Origin: an uncultured Acetatifactor sp.
GTDB lineage: Bacteria > Bacillota > Clostridia > Lachnospirales > Lachnospiraceae
Direction: 5' to 3'
Assembly (NCBI GenBank): GCA_910589035.1
Contig: CAJUSI010000011.1
Location: 1 to 16,144, forward strand
Length of the DNA stretch: 16,144 bases
The position numbers and the translations under genes were made by a program. The notes beneath the pieces are model-generated. The model saw only the letters and a program-made list of their open reading frames with translations, ran no database searches and had not been told where the DNA came from. Shown in pieces: positions 1-6,357 of the stretch; within the stretch, counting starts at the first letter, position 1, and every line of letters starts with the position of its first letter.

Positions 1-2
1 GA

Positions 3-61
3 AAACCGGCTGTTCCGGAAAATCAGACCGATATCCACATTTTCCTAAATTCAGCCGGTTT
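3..61. repeat. Inverted repeat near window start
   Basis: A 10-bp arm AAACCGGCTG (3-12) is exactly complementary to CAGCCGGTTT (52-61), with a palindrome TTCCGGAA (13-20) inside the loop. The long loop argues against a simple terminator. Together with the direct repeats just downstream it could be part of an insertion-sequence end or the 3' region of a gene outside the window. The repeat is certain; its role is not known. Confidence 0.4.
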
Positions 62-91
62 GGAGTGGATAACTATTTTTTTAAATTCAGC
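46..91. repeat. Direct repeat TAAATTCAGC, two copies 36 bp apart
   Basis: TAAATTCAGC occurs at 46-55 and again at 82-91; the sequence before each copy is also similar (an AT-rich run after a CCAC- or AACT-containing stretch). Repeated subterminal motifs of this kind are known at the ends of some insertion-sequence families such as IS21, but no transposase is present in the window, so that reading is inference. Confidence 0.35.
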
Positions 92-133
92 ATTTTGCAC
101 AATCACCAGCTAGACTTTCCCCACCCCGTGAAA

Positions 134-171
134 AGTAACTATAGATCGTGTAATTTCAAAAATAAGTTACT
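134..171. repeat. Inverted repeat just upstream of the toxIN promoter
   Basis: AGTAACT (134-140) and AGTTACT (165-171) are exact inverted copies separated by 24 bp, ending 8 bp before the -35 box of the toxIN promoter. It may be an operator or part of a mobile-element end. ToxN proteins are not known DNA-binding regulators, so autoregulation by the toxin itself is not implied. Confidence 0.3.
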
Positions 172-179
172 ATTGTGAA

Positions 180-208
180 TTGACATAATTAACTGACTTA
201 TGTATAAT
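180..208 (+). promoter_or_regulatory. Sigma-A type promoter of toxIN
   Basis: A perfect -35 box TTGACA (180-185) and a perfect -10 box TATAAT (203-208) are separated by 17 bp. The predicted start, around 215, gives a short leader before the first toxI repeat. A strong promoter in front of the repeat array is what type III systems need, since the RNA antitoxin must be made in excess over toxin. Confidence 0.85.
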
Positions 209-214
209 AATATT

Positions 215-382
215 GAAAGGGCAGTAATGCTCAAAAAGCGGTGTACCCTACCAACCTTAAGTGGGAGCTAAAAAAGCGGTGTACCCTACCAATCTCAAGT
301 GGGAGCTAAAAAAGCGGTGTACCCTACCAATTTTAAGTGGGAGCTAAAAAAGTAACAGGGCTAAACCGCAAGGCTTAGCCCC
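215..382 (+). ncRNA. toxI: ToxI-type RNA antitoxin (type III TA)
   Basis: This is the predicted primary antitoxin transcript: short leader, three tandem 38-nt repeats, and a terminator hairpin. In type III systems (ToxIN, AbiQ/AntiQ) the toxin cuts the precursor into single-repeat RNAs that fold as pseudoknots and inhibit the toxin in an RNA-protein complex. Here each unit keeps a possible helix CCUAC/GUGGG (with one G-U pair) and ends in a run of six A, the type of single-stranded A-rich site these toxins cut. Known antitoxin units are about 34-36 nt, so 38 nt is slightly long. The call rests on the repeat layout and on the adjacent ToxN-family gene; the fold and cut sites are inferred. Confidence 0.88.
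238..351 (+). repeat. Three 38-nt tandem repeats of toxI
   Basis: The units start at 238, 276 and 314. Each begins GCGGTGTACCCTACCAA, continues through a short variable patch and AAGTGGGAGCT, and ends in six A. Five A (233-237) precede the first unit. The copies differ only in the patch at the loop (CCTT, TCTC, TTTT), all by transitions; the predicted paired segments are identical. There are no spacers between units, so this is not a CRISPR array. Confidence 0.97.
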
Positions 383-390
383 TATTCCTT
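358..390 (+). terminator. Terminator between toxI and toxN
   Basis: GGGCTAA pairs with TTAGCCC (358-364 with 375-381), then an A-C mismatch, then CC/GG closing a GCAA tetraloop (368-371, GNRA class). The tail CTATTCCTT is only moderately T-rich, so the terminator should be leaky. That fits type III loci, in which partial read-through sets a low toxin to antitoxin ratio. Confidence 0.8.
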
Positions 391-460
391 CGTATTATTC
401 TGTCTAAAAGCTTCTTCAGTCCCCGAACCTCTTTTTCAAAGATACCAACAGGAGTATTTT

Positions 461-1021
461 ATGAATTTTTCTTTTTATATGGTTGATACTGAATATTGTG
501 ATTTTCTCCGGAAATCCGACCCTTGCGTCCCTCATACAATGGATCATAAGTCAATCCGTCCTTTTGTAGGAATCATATTCACGGTCAATGGGTTCTATTA
601 TTATGCCCCGCTGACCTCCCCCAAGCCAAAGCATCTGTACATGAAAAATCAAATCGATTTTCTCAAAATCAATCACGGCGAGTGGGGTGCCATCAATTTC
701 AACAATATGATTCCGGTTCCTGAGCATTGTCTGACAAAAATAGACGCAGCAATTTCCAAAACCGATTCCAAACAGGATATCGCCTATAAAAATCTCCTGT
801 CCAACCAGTTATCATGGTGCAATTCCCACAGAGAGCTCATCTTAAGACAGGCCGAAAAACTTTATCATATTATGACTCAGGAGAAGCCGTGGGGGAACCT
901 GTCTCAAAGATGCTGCAATTTCTCTCTTGACGAGCAAAAGTGCCTTGCATATGCTTCCCCTACACCGCCTTCCCCTGACGATATCAGGGACAACACTGCT
1001 TTGTCGGCACAGGAGCCTTAA
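461..1021 (+). CDS. toxN: Type III toxin ToxN/AbiQ-family endoribonuclease
   Basis: 186 residues, close to the family's usual 170-185. It is the toxin half of a type III system: an RNA endonuclease that cuts A-rich cellular and phage transcripts and is held inactive by the ToxI repeats made upstream. Family landmarks seen are the N-terminal strand MNFSFYMVDTEYCDFL, the IRPFVGIIFTVNGF strand, the YAPLTSPKPKH motif (Ser53 falls at the position of the ToxN active-site serine), INFNNMIPVPE (79-89), an NLLSNQLSW helix and the C-terminal CNFSLDEQK (152-160). The ATG has a GGAG site 6 bases upstream (451-454). The last 20 or so codons, rich in Pro, Asp and Ala, look more G+C-rich than the rest and may be an extension picked up at the junction with host DNA. 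The gene converges on the polyamine cluster, whose last stop codon lies 100 bp away. Confidence 0.92.
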   Translation: MNFSFYMVDTEYCDFLRKSDPCVPHTMDHKSIRPFVGIIFTVNGFYYYAPLTSPKPKHLYMKNQIDFLKINHGEWGAINFNNMIPVPEHCLTKIDAAISKTDSKQDIAYKNLLSNQLSWCNSHRELILRQAEKLYHIMTQEKPWGNLSQRCCNFSLDEQKCLAYASPTPPSPDDIRDNTALSAQEP

Positions 1022-1121
1022 TGTCCAGGTTCTCCTCCACCCTCCGCAGGCATCCAAGTCCGAAGCATACTGCCATTGGCTTCTCTGCCAGCATAGCAGT
1101 CCTGATGCCGCCCCTCTGCCA

Positions 1122-2387
1122 CTACTCCACCAATACCGGATTCTCCTTCACCACCCAGGGCAGCCCGTACTCGTTCAGCGCCTCCATAAAGGGATCGGGA
1201 TCGAATTCTTCCACATTAAATACCCCTGGCTTCTTCCATACCCCCTTCATCACCAGCATAGCCCCGATCATGGCGGGAACGCCGGTAGTGTAGGAGATGG
1301 CCTGGGATCCCAGCTCCTTATAGCATTCCTGATGGTCGCACACATTATATATGTACACCGACTTCTCCTGCCCGTCCTTCACCCCTGTAAAAATGCAGCC
1401 GATATTGGTCTTGCCCACGGTGCGGGGCCCAAGGGACGCCGGGTCGGGAAGCAGCGCCTTCAGGAACTGGATGGGCACGATCTCCCTGCCCTCAAACATC
1501 ACGGGATCCGTGCGCAGCATCCCCACGTTCTCCAGGCATTTCATATGGGTCAGGTAACTCTGCCCGAAGGTCATGAAGAAACGGATTCTCCTTACCCCCG
1601 GAATGTTTTTTGCCAGGGACTCGATCTCCTCATGGTGGAGCAGGTACATATCCTTTTTCCCCACCTGCGCAAAGTCGTACTCCCTCTTAATCTCCATGGG
1701 CTTCGTCTCCACCCAGTGCCCGTTCTCCCAGTAGGAGCCGTTGGCGGACACCTCCCGCAGATTGATCTCCGGATTGAAATTGGTGGCAAAGGGATAACCG
1801 TGGTCTCCCCCGTTGCAGTCCATAATATCTATGCAGTGAATTTCGTCAAAATAATGCTTCAGGGCATAGGCGGCAAACACGCTGGTCACCCCGGGGTCAA
1901 AGCCGCTGCCCAGCAGAGCCGTGATGCCCGCCTCCTCAAAGCGCTCCCTGTAAGCCCACTGCCAAGAATAATCAAAATATGCGGTAAATCCCTCTTCTTT
2001 GCACCGTTTCTCGTATACCTCCCGCCATGCGGGATCCTCCGTATCCTCCGCCTCATAATTGGCTGTATCGATATAATCCACGCCGCAGGCCAGGCAGGCG
2101 TCCATAATCGTCAGATCCTGATAGGGAAGCGCCAGATTCAGCACCGCCTTAGGCTGCTCCCTCCCAATCAGGGCGATCAGCTCCTCCACATTGTCCGCGT
2201 CCACCTGCGCGGTGGTGATTTTCGCCTTTGCAGCGCCGGAACGCTCCAGCTTCTCCTTCAGAGCGTCGCATTTTGATACAGTGCGGCTGGCGATACAGAT
2301 CTCGGAAAATACATCCGCCTTTTTCGCACATTTCTGAATTGCCACGGAAGCCACGCCTCCGCAGCCGATGATTAATATTTTAGACAT
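1122..2387 (-). CDS. Carboxynorspermidine/carboxyspermidine dehydrogenase (saccharopine dehydrogenase family)
   Basis: 421 residues. The enzyme condenses L-aspartate semialdehyde with a diamine (putrescine or diaminopropane) and reduces the product with NADPH to carboxyspermidine or carboxynorspermidine, the first step of the AdoMet-independent polyamine route. The N-terminus is a Rossmann fold, MSKILIIGCGGVASVAIQKC, with the Gly-rich loop at 8-12; residues 90-200 carry the saccharopine-dehydrogenase pattern (LNLALPYQDLTIMDACLACG, then GVDYIDTANYE) and LLGSGFDPGVTSVFAAYA. The start ATG has GGGAGG 7 bases upstream. It is the last polyamine gene here, 59 bp after the hypothetical gene at 2447. 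The partner decarboxylase (nspC), which commonly follows, is absent from the window. Saccharopine reductase of lysine metabolism is the alternative, but the polyamine neighbours make it less likely. Confidence 0.9.
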   Translation of the reverse strand: MSKILIIGCGGVASVAIQKCAKKADVFSEICIASRTVSKCDALKEKLERSGAAKAKITTAQVDADNVEELIALIGREQPKAVLNLALPYQDLTIMDACLACGVDYIDTANYEAEDTEDPAWREVYEKRCKEEGFTAYFDYSWQWAYRERFEEAGITALLGSGFDPGVTSVFAAYALKHYFDEIHCIDIMDCNGGDHGYPFATNFNPEINLREVSANGSYWENGHWVETKPMEIKREYDFAQVGKKDMYLLHHEEIESLAKNIPGVRRIRFFMTFGQSYLTHMKCLENVGMLRTDPVMFEGREIVPIQFLKALLPDPASLGPRTVGKTNIGCIFTGVKDGQEKSVYIYNVCDHQECYKELGSQAISYTTGVPAMIGAMLVMKGVWKKPGVFNVEEFDPDPFMEALNEYGLPWVVKENPVLVE

Positions 2388-2421
2388 TTTATTCCTCCCT
2401 GCGATTTTTTCACGCCCTCAT

Positions 2422-2450
2422 AATTTATTCCTTTTTTGGAAAAAGTTCAA
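2422..2450 (-). promoter_or_regulatory. Possible internal promoter before the dehydrogenase gene
   Basis: On the minus strand TTGAAC (2445-2450) is followed after 17 bp by TAAATT (2422-2427). Both differ from consensus, and the -35 box overlaps the stop codon of the preceding gene. It could give separate expression of the dehydrogenase gene, but such matches also arise by chance in AT-rich gaps. Confidence 0.25.
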
Positions 2451-3112
2451 AGGGCTTCATATCCCTCCGGAATATCCTTCTCCTCATACATAAATTCTAC
2501 GCCAAGCATCCCACCCACATCTTCCATTTTCTCCTCTGCGAAGATATAGGCATCAGATTCCCATATTTGTCGAAGTTTTTCTCTGTCCGGCTCCTTACAG
2601 TATTCCAGCAAAAAAGCGGGAAAATCCGAACTGTAGATATCCGTGTCATACATTTCATCCTCCCTGCCGGGACTGTTGGGTCTGGCACAGTCGTACGCCA
2701 CGCCCTTTTCTTTGTCACAATAAGAAACAAACAGCACATCACTGTCCATCACGGAAAAGGACAGCACCGGCGCTTTAAAGCACAATGCCAGGGCGCCATT
2801 CTCCCTGCTGGAAGCGATATTTCCTTCGCACCGGCCCGCCTCGAAAAAAGGGAGCAGTCCGGCATCCTCCTTATAGGCTATCACAGGCTCCGATCCAGGA
2901 ATCCGGTTTCCGCCCAAAACCGCGCTTAAAAGCTCCAGCCCGGCGTCTCCCTCGCCCGTCCTTTGACGCATTTCGCTCAGCTTCTGATTCAGAATCCCGC
3001 TGAGCCCGGGCGGAAACGCTACCCCGCCGGATAGTCCGGACAGCATCTCTTTCAGCTGATCTCTGGAATATCCCTGATTCCTAATAAAATAAAAGGCTCT
3101 GGTCATTCCCAT
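2447..3112 (-). CDS. Hypothetical protein, 221 residues
   Basis: I do not recognise the family. The protein is soluble, acidic and without a signal peptide or membrane span. Regions include an N-terminal AFYFIRNQGYSRDQLKEML, a Gly/Pro-rich segment near 28-40, a central hydrophobic core (ALALCFKAPVLSFSVMDSDV, about 126-145) followed by LFVSYCDKEKGVAYD, and an acidic C-terminal half. GAGG lies 8 bases before the first of two in-frame ATGs (M1 and M3). It sits between speE and the dehydrogenase gene, 80 bp after speE on the same strand, so it is probably co-transcribed, but no polyamine role can be read from its sequence. Composition is like that of its neighbours. Confidence 0.75.
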   Translation of the reverse strand: MGMTRAFYFIRNQGYSRDQLKEMLSGLSGGVAFPPGLSGILNQKLSEMRQRTGEGDAGLELLSAVLGGNRIPGSEPVIAYKEDAGLLPFFEAGRCEGNIASSRENGALALCFKAPVLSFSVMDSDVLFVSYCDKEKGVAYDCARPNSPGREDEMYDTDIYSSDFPAFLLEYCKEPDREKLRQIWESDAYIFAEEKMEDVGGMLGVEFMYEEKDIPEGYEAL

Positions 3113-3192
3113 TAAAAATACCTCTTTTTCCCCGGCTCTTTATCAAACACCCGGAATCTCAGATTTTTCTACAAGCCAAAAATTTCTGTCTG

Positions 3193-4053
3193 CTACCCCC
3201 GTATCTCCACCTTCCGCAGCAGCTTCTCCACATAGGCCGGCAGGCAGAACGCCCCCTGGTGCAGCCTGGGCGTATAGTACCGGGTCTCCAGTTCCCTGGC
3301 AAGCCATCTCTCACTGTCCAGATCCCGTACCGGGTGGAAGCGCTTGGAGGCGAAGCCAAAGAGCCAGTGCCCGGAAGGGTAGGTGGGAATATGGGCCTGG
3401 TAGACCCTGCTGATGGGGAAGCTCTCCACAATGCGCTTATGGGCCCTCATGCAGGCCGTGGCATCCGCCTCGTAAAAGGGACTCTCATGCTGATTCACCA
3501 TGATGCCCTCCTCCCGCAGCGCCTTGTAACAGTTCCCGTAAAATTCCTTGGTAAAAAGCCCCTCCCCCGGGCCGAAGGGATCCGTGGAATCCACGATGAT
3601 CAGATCGTACTCATTCTCCCGGGAGCGGACGAACTTCAACCCGTCCTCATAGTGGATGTAAACCCTCTCGTCGTCCAGCCTGCAGGCGGTCTGGGGCAGA
3701 TAATCCCGGCACACCTGAACCACCTGTTCATCGATCTCCACCAGGTCGATACACTCTATCTCCGGGTATTTCACCAGCTCCCGCACCACGCCCCCGTCCC
3801 CGGCTCCGATCACCAGCACATTTTTCACATGGGGATGCACCGCCATGGGCACATGGGTAATCATCTCATGGTAGATAAATTCGTCCTTCTCCGTCAGCAT
3901 GATATAGCCGTCCAGGGCCAGGAAACGCCCGAATTCCGGTGATTCGTACACATCGATCCTCTGAAAATCGCTCTCCCCGCTGAACAGCTGCTTGTCCACC
4001 CGAATGGAAAGCCTCACATTGGGCGTATGCTGCTCCGAAAACCATAATTCCAT
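3193..4053 (-). CDS. speE: Spermidine synthase (polyamine aminopropyltransferase)
   Basis: 286 residues, the normal length. It transfers the aminopropyl group of decarboxylated AdoMet to putrescine, giving spermidine and methylthioadenosine in the cytosol. Visible motifs are YHEMITHVPM (61-70), the nucleotide-binding VLVIGAGDGGVVRE (79-92; the family usually has GGGDGG, here GAGDGG), the acidic VEIDEQVV (105-112), the catalytic IVDSTDPFGPGEGL (153-166) and the C-terminal YPSGHWLFGFASK. An earlier in-frame TTG at 4071 is rejected, because AAAGGAGG (4061-4068) sits 7 bases before the ATG at 4053. The start lies 24 bp after the GNAT gene's stop. SpeD, which supplies its co-substrate, is encoded in the same cluster. 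Confidence 0.96.
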   Translation of the reverse strand: MELWFSEQHTPNVRLSIRVDKQLFSGESDFQRIDVYESPEFGRFLALDGYIMLTEKDEFIYHEMITHVPMAVHPHVKNVLVIGAGDGGVVRELVKYPEIECIDLVEIDEQVVQVCRDYLPQTACRLDDERVYIHYEDGLKFVRSRENEYDLIIVDSTDPFGPGEGLFTKEFYGNCYKALREEGIMVNQHESPFYEADATACMRAHKRIVESFPISRVYQAHIPTYPSGHWLFGFASKRFHPVRDLDSERWLARELETRYYTPRLHQGAFCLPAYVEKLLRKVEIRG

Positions 4054-4077
4054 AAATCCGCCTCCTTTCAAATTCAG

Positions 4078-4596
4078 TTAAGAGCTGCCAACTTTATTCA
4101 GGGTTTTCTCAAATTCATATCGATAGGGCGCAAAGCCAAGTTTTTCATACATTTGAATGGAAGTCCTGTTGCCTGAACCGGTTCCCACGCGAATCACTTT
4201 TGCGCCGCTGTGTCTGGCTTTCAATTCAACGTACTCGTATAATCGGGTTGCCGCGCCATGCCGCCTGAATTCCTCTTCAATATAGATCTCCTGAATCTCC
4301 ACAAAGCAGAAACCGCTTTCTTCATCCCTGCTGAAAGTAGTCCAGAGATAACCGACAATGCGTCCATCCTCTGTCTCAATAATCTCCGCGATGCTGTGAT
4401 TATCCTGTGCGGTTCGTTCAAGATAACCGTAAAATCCCGAAACCTGGCTTTTCAGCGAGAACCATTCCGCTCGGTAATCAGAGTAGGATATTTCCCGTGC
4501 CCATGCACTCTCACAGGCGTAATTTATGCGGCAATGACGCTCCAGAATGTAGTCCCTGTCCTTTTCAAAATCAATGCTTCTATGAACAAGCTCCAT
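4078..4596 (-). CDS. GNAT-family N-acetyltransferase
   Basis: 172 residues with a GNAT fold: strands DGRIVGYLWTTF (78-89) and FVEIQEIYIEEEFR (98-111), the acetyl-CoA pyrophosphate loop RRHGAATRLYEYVE (111-124), and the C-terminal NRTSIQMYEKLGF (143-155). It transfers acetyl from acetyl-CoA to an unknown amine or protein N-terminus. Its place between the decarboxylase and speE might suggest polyamine acetylation, but it does not resemble SpeG closely enough to say so. The ATG at 4596 has AAGGTGA upstream. The gene and the gap before it look more A/T-rich than the flanking polyamine genes, which suggests a later insertion into the cluster. Confidence 0.88.
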   Translation of the reverse strand: MELVHRSIDFEKDRDYILERHCRINYACESAWAREISYSDYRAEWFSLKSQVSGFYGYLERTAQDNHSIAEIIETEDGRIVGYLWTTFSRDEESGFCFVEIQEIYIEEEFRRHGAATRLYEYVELKARHSGAKVIRVGTGSGNRTSIQMYEKLGFAPYRYEFEKTLNKVGSS

Positions 4597-4729
4597 TTTG
4601 ACTTCACCTTCTTTCTCACTTTAATTACACAATTCCAAAACCTTTCGGGAGTCAGCCAAAGCCGGTTCCTTTTAGCCTGCTTTACAGGGATGTCCCTATG
4701 TAAAAAGCATATTGGCAAAATCAGCGCGG

Positions 4730-6193
4730 CTATGCCAGCCACTCCTCCTTCAGCACATTCAGCCGCCGAATCTCCGGATCCTCGGGTCCGGTCATGGAGC
4801 AGCCCTTCTCCCTGGCATAGACAATGTACTCAAGGATTTCCTCCGTAATCTCCTCCCCCGGGGCCAGAATGGGGATCCCCGGCGGGTAGCACATGACAAA
4901 CTCGCTGCAGATGCGCCCGCGGGTCTGCTCCAGCGGCAGGGATTCCTTCTCCGCATAGAAAGCGCTCTGGGGGGACACCGCCACCCTGGGCTCGATATAT
5001 TCCTGGGTATACAGGTCCGCATTTTCTCTTCCGTAATTCCGCTTTATCTCCACCAGGGCACCGATGAGCCTCTCCACATCCCGCTCCCTGTCTCCGATGG
5101 AAAGATACGCCAGAATATTGGCGATATCCCCCAGCTCCGCCTGGATATCGTACTCGTCCCGCAGCAGGTCGTAGACCTCTATCCCCGCCAACCCGATCCC
5201 CAGGGTGTTCACCGTAAGCTTGGTCCTGTCAAAGTCAAAGATGCTGTCCCCGTTGATCAGCTCCGCCGTGTACGCATAATATCCCCCGATGCGGTTGATT
5301 TCTCCCCTGGCATATTCCGCCAGCGCCGTCACCTTGGCAAATTCCTTCTTTCCCCGCAGAGCCAGATTCCTGCGGGAAATGTCCAGACTGGCCAGCAGCA
5401 GATAGGAAGCGCTGGTGGTCTGGGTCAGATTGATGATCTGCCTCACGAACCCCTGATTCATACCGGGACCGGTCAGCAGGAAAGAGCTCTGGGTCAGGCT
5501 CCCGCCGGATTTATGCATGCTGACGGCGGCCATATCCGCTCCGGCCTCCATGGCCGACAGGGGCATATGCTCCCCGAAATAAAAATGGGTGCCGTGGGCC
5601 TCGTCCGCCAGGACCTTCATGCCATGGGCGTGGGCCATCCTCACGATGCTCCTCAAGTCGGAACAGATCCCGTAATAGGTGGGGTTGTTCACCAGCACCG
5701 CCACAGCGTCCGGGTTCTCCGCAATGGCCCTTTCCACCTGGGACACCTTCATCCCCAGCGCAATCCCCAGACCTGCATCCACATCGGGATTCACGTAAAT
5801 GGGAATGGCCCCGCACAGCACCAGCGCATTGATTACGCTCCTGTGTACATTCCTGGGCAGGATGATCTTCTCCCCCTTTTTGCAGACGCTCAGGACCATG
5901 CTCTGCACGGAGGAGGTGGTCCCCCCCACCATGAGGAAGGCGTATGCCGCCCCGAAGGCCTCCGCCGCCATTTCCTCCGCCTCCCGGATCACGGACACGG
6001 GGTGGCAGAGATTGTCCAGGGGCTTCATGGAATTCACGTCGATTCCCACGCATTTCTCTCCCAGCAGTCCCGCCAGCTCCGGATTTCCCCGGCCCCGCTT
6101 GTGCCCCGGCACGTCAAAGGGGACGACCCTGTTCCTGCGGAATTCTTCCAGGGCCTCATAGATCGGCGCCCGCGACTGATTGTAAAGTCCCAT
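4730..6193 (-). CDS. speA: PLP-dependent Orn/Lys/Arg decarboxylase family, probably arginine decarboxylase
   Basis: 487 residues: the short, fold-type-I decarboxylase form common in Firmicutes, without the N-terminal wing domain of the enterobacterial inducible enzymes. It decarboxylates a basic amino acid; with spermidine genes around it arginine (to agmatine) is the best guess, but lysine or ornithine cannot be excluded from sequence. Seen: FDVPGHKRG near the N-terminus (26-34), LMVGGTTSSVQSM (87-99), NVHRSV (115-120), the cofactor Asp in LADEAHGTHF (195-204) and the PLP Schiff-base lysine in SMHKSGGSLTQSS (Lys228). Start chosen at 6193, 7 bases after GGGGG (6201-6205), rather than an upstream ATG at 6283 lacking family-like sequence. 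No agmatine-using genes follow in the window, so the route from its product to putrescine is not visible here. Confidence 0.9.
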   Translation of the reverse strand: MGLYNQSRAPIYEALEEFRRNRVVPFDVPGHKRGRGNPELAGLLGEKCVGIDVNSMKPLDNLCHPVSVIREAEEMAAEAFGAAYAFLMVGGTTSSVQSMVLSVCKKGEKIILPRNVHRSVINALVLCGAIPIYVNPDVDAGLGIALGMKVSQVERAIAENPDAVAVLVNNPTYYGICSDLRSIVRMAHAHGMKVLADEAHGTHFYFGEHMPLSAMEAGADMAAVSMHKSGGSLTQSSFLLTGPGMNQGFVRQIINLTQTTSASYLLLASLDISRRNLALRGKKEFAKVTALAEYARGEINRIGGYYAYTAELINGDSIFDFDRTKLTVNTLGIGLAGIEVYDLLRDEYDIQAELGDIANILAYLSIGDRERDVERLIGALVEIKRNYGRENADLYTQEYIEPRVAVSPQSAFYAEKESLPLEQTRGRICSEFVMCYPPGIPILAPGEEITEEILEYIVYAREKGCSMTGPEDPEIRRLNVLKEEWLA

Positions 6194-6257
6194 TGTACAT
6201 CCCCCTTCCCAAATCTTTCCAGGGTTTTCCTTTTTCAAAGCTGGTGTACCCATTTTG

Positions 6258-6295
6258 TGCCCACACCGCAGATTTACAATCATCGCCTGTGTGCA
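6258..6295 (-). other. Possible hairpin between speD and the decarboxylase gene
   Basis: In the 164-bp gap the minus strand reads TGC-A-CACA near 6295-6288 and TGTG-G-GCA near 6265-6258, which can pair around a long, partly structured loop. A shorter stem, GCCGG/CCGGC (6339-6343 with 6352-6356), directly follows the speD stop but has no U tract. These may mark processing or partial termination between the two genes. Confidence 0.25.
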
Positions 6296-6357
6296 TCAAT
6301 AGTTAAACTGGCAAATCCCGCTAACCTCAACGCTGCCCGCCGGATTCTGTCCCGGCC

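Noticed and set aside
238..351. CRISPR array
   Set aside because: The 38-bp units touch each other without spacers, there are only three, and the gene beside them is a ToxN-family protein, not a Cas protein.
927..2276. Plus-strand open frame opposite the dehydrogenase gene
   Set aside because: The opposite strand encodes a clear Rossmann-type dehydrogenase with a good start site; the antisense frame has shadow-like composition.
4685..4702. Hairpin ACAGGGATGTCCCTATGT as a terminator before the GNAT gene
   Set aside because: The stem is only about 6 bp with weak pairs, and no T tract follows on either strand.
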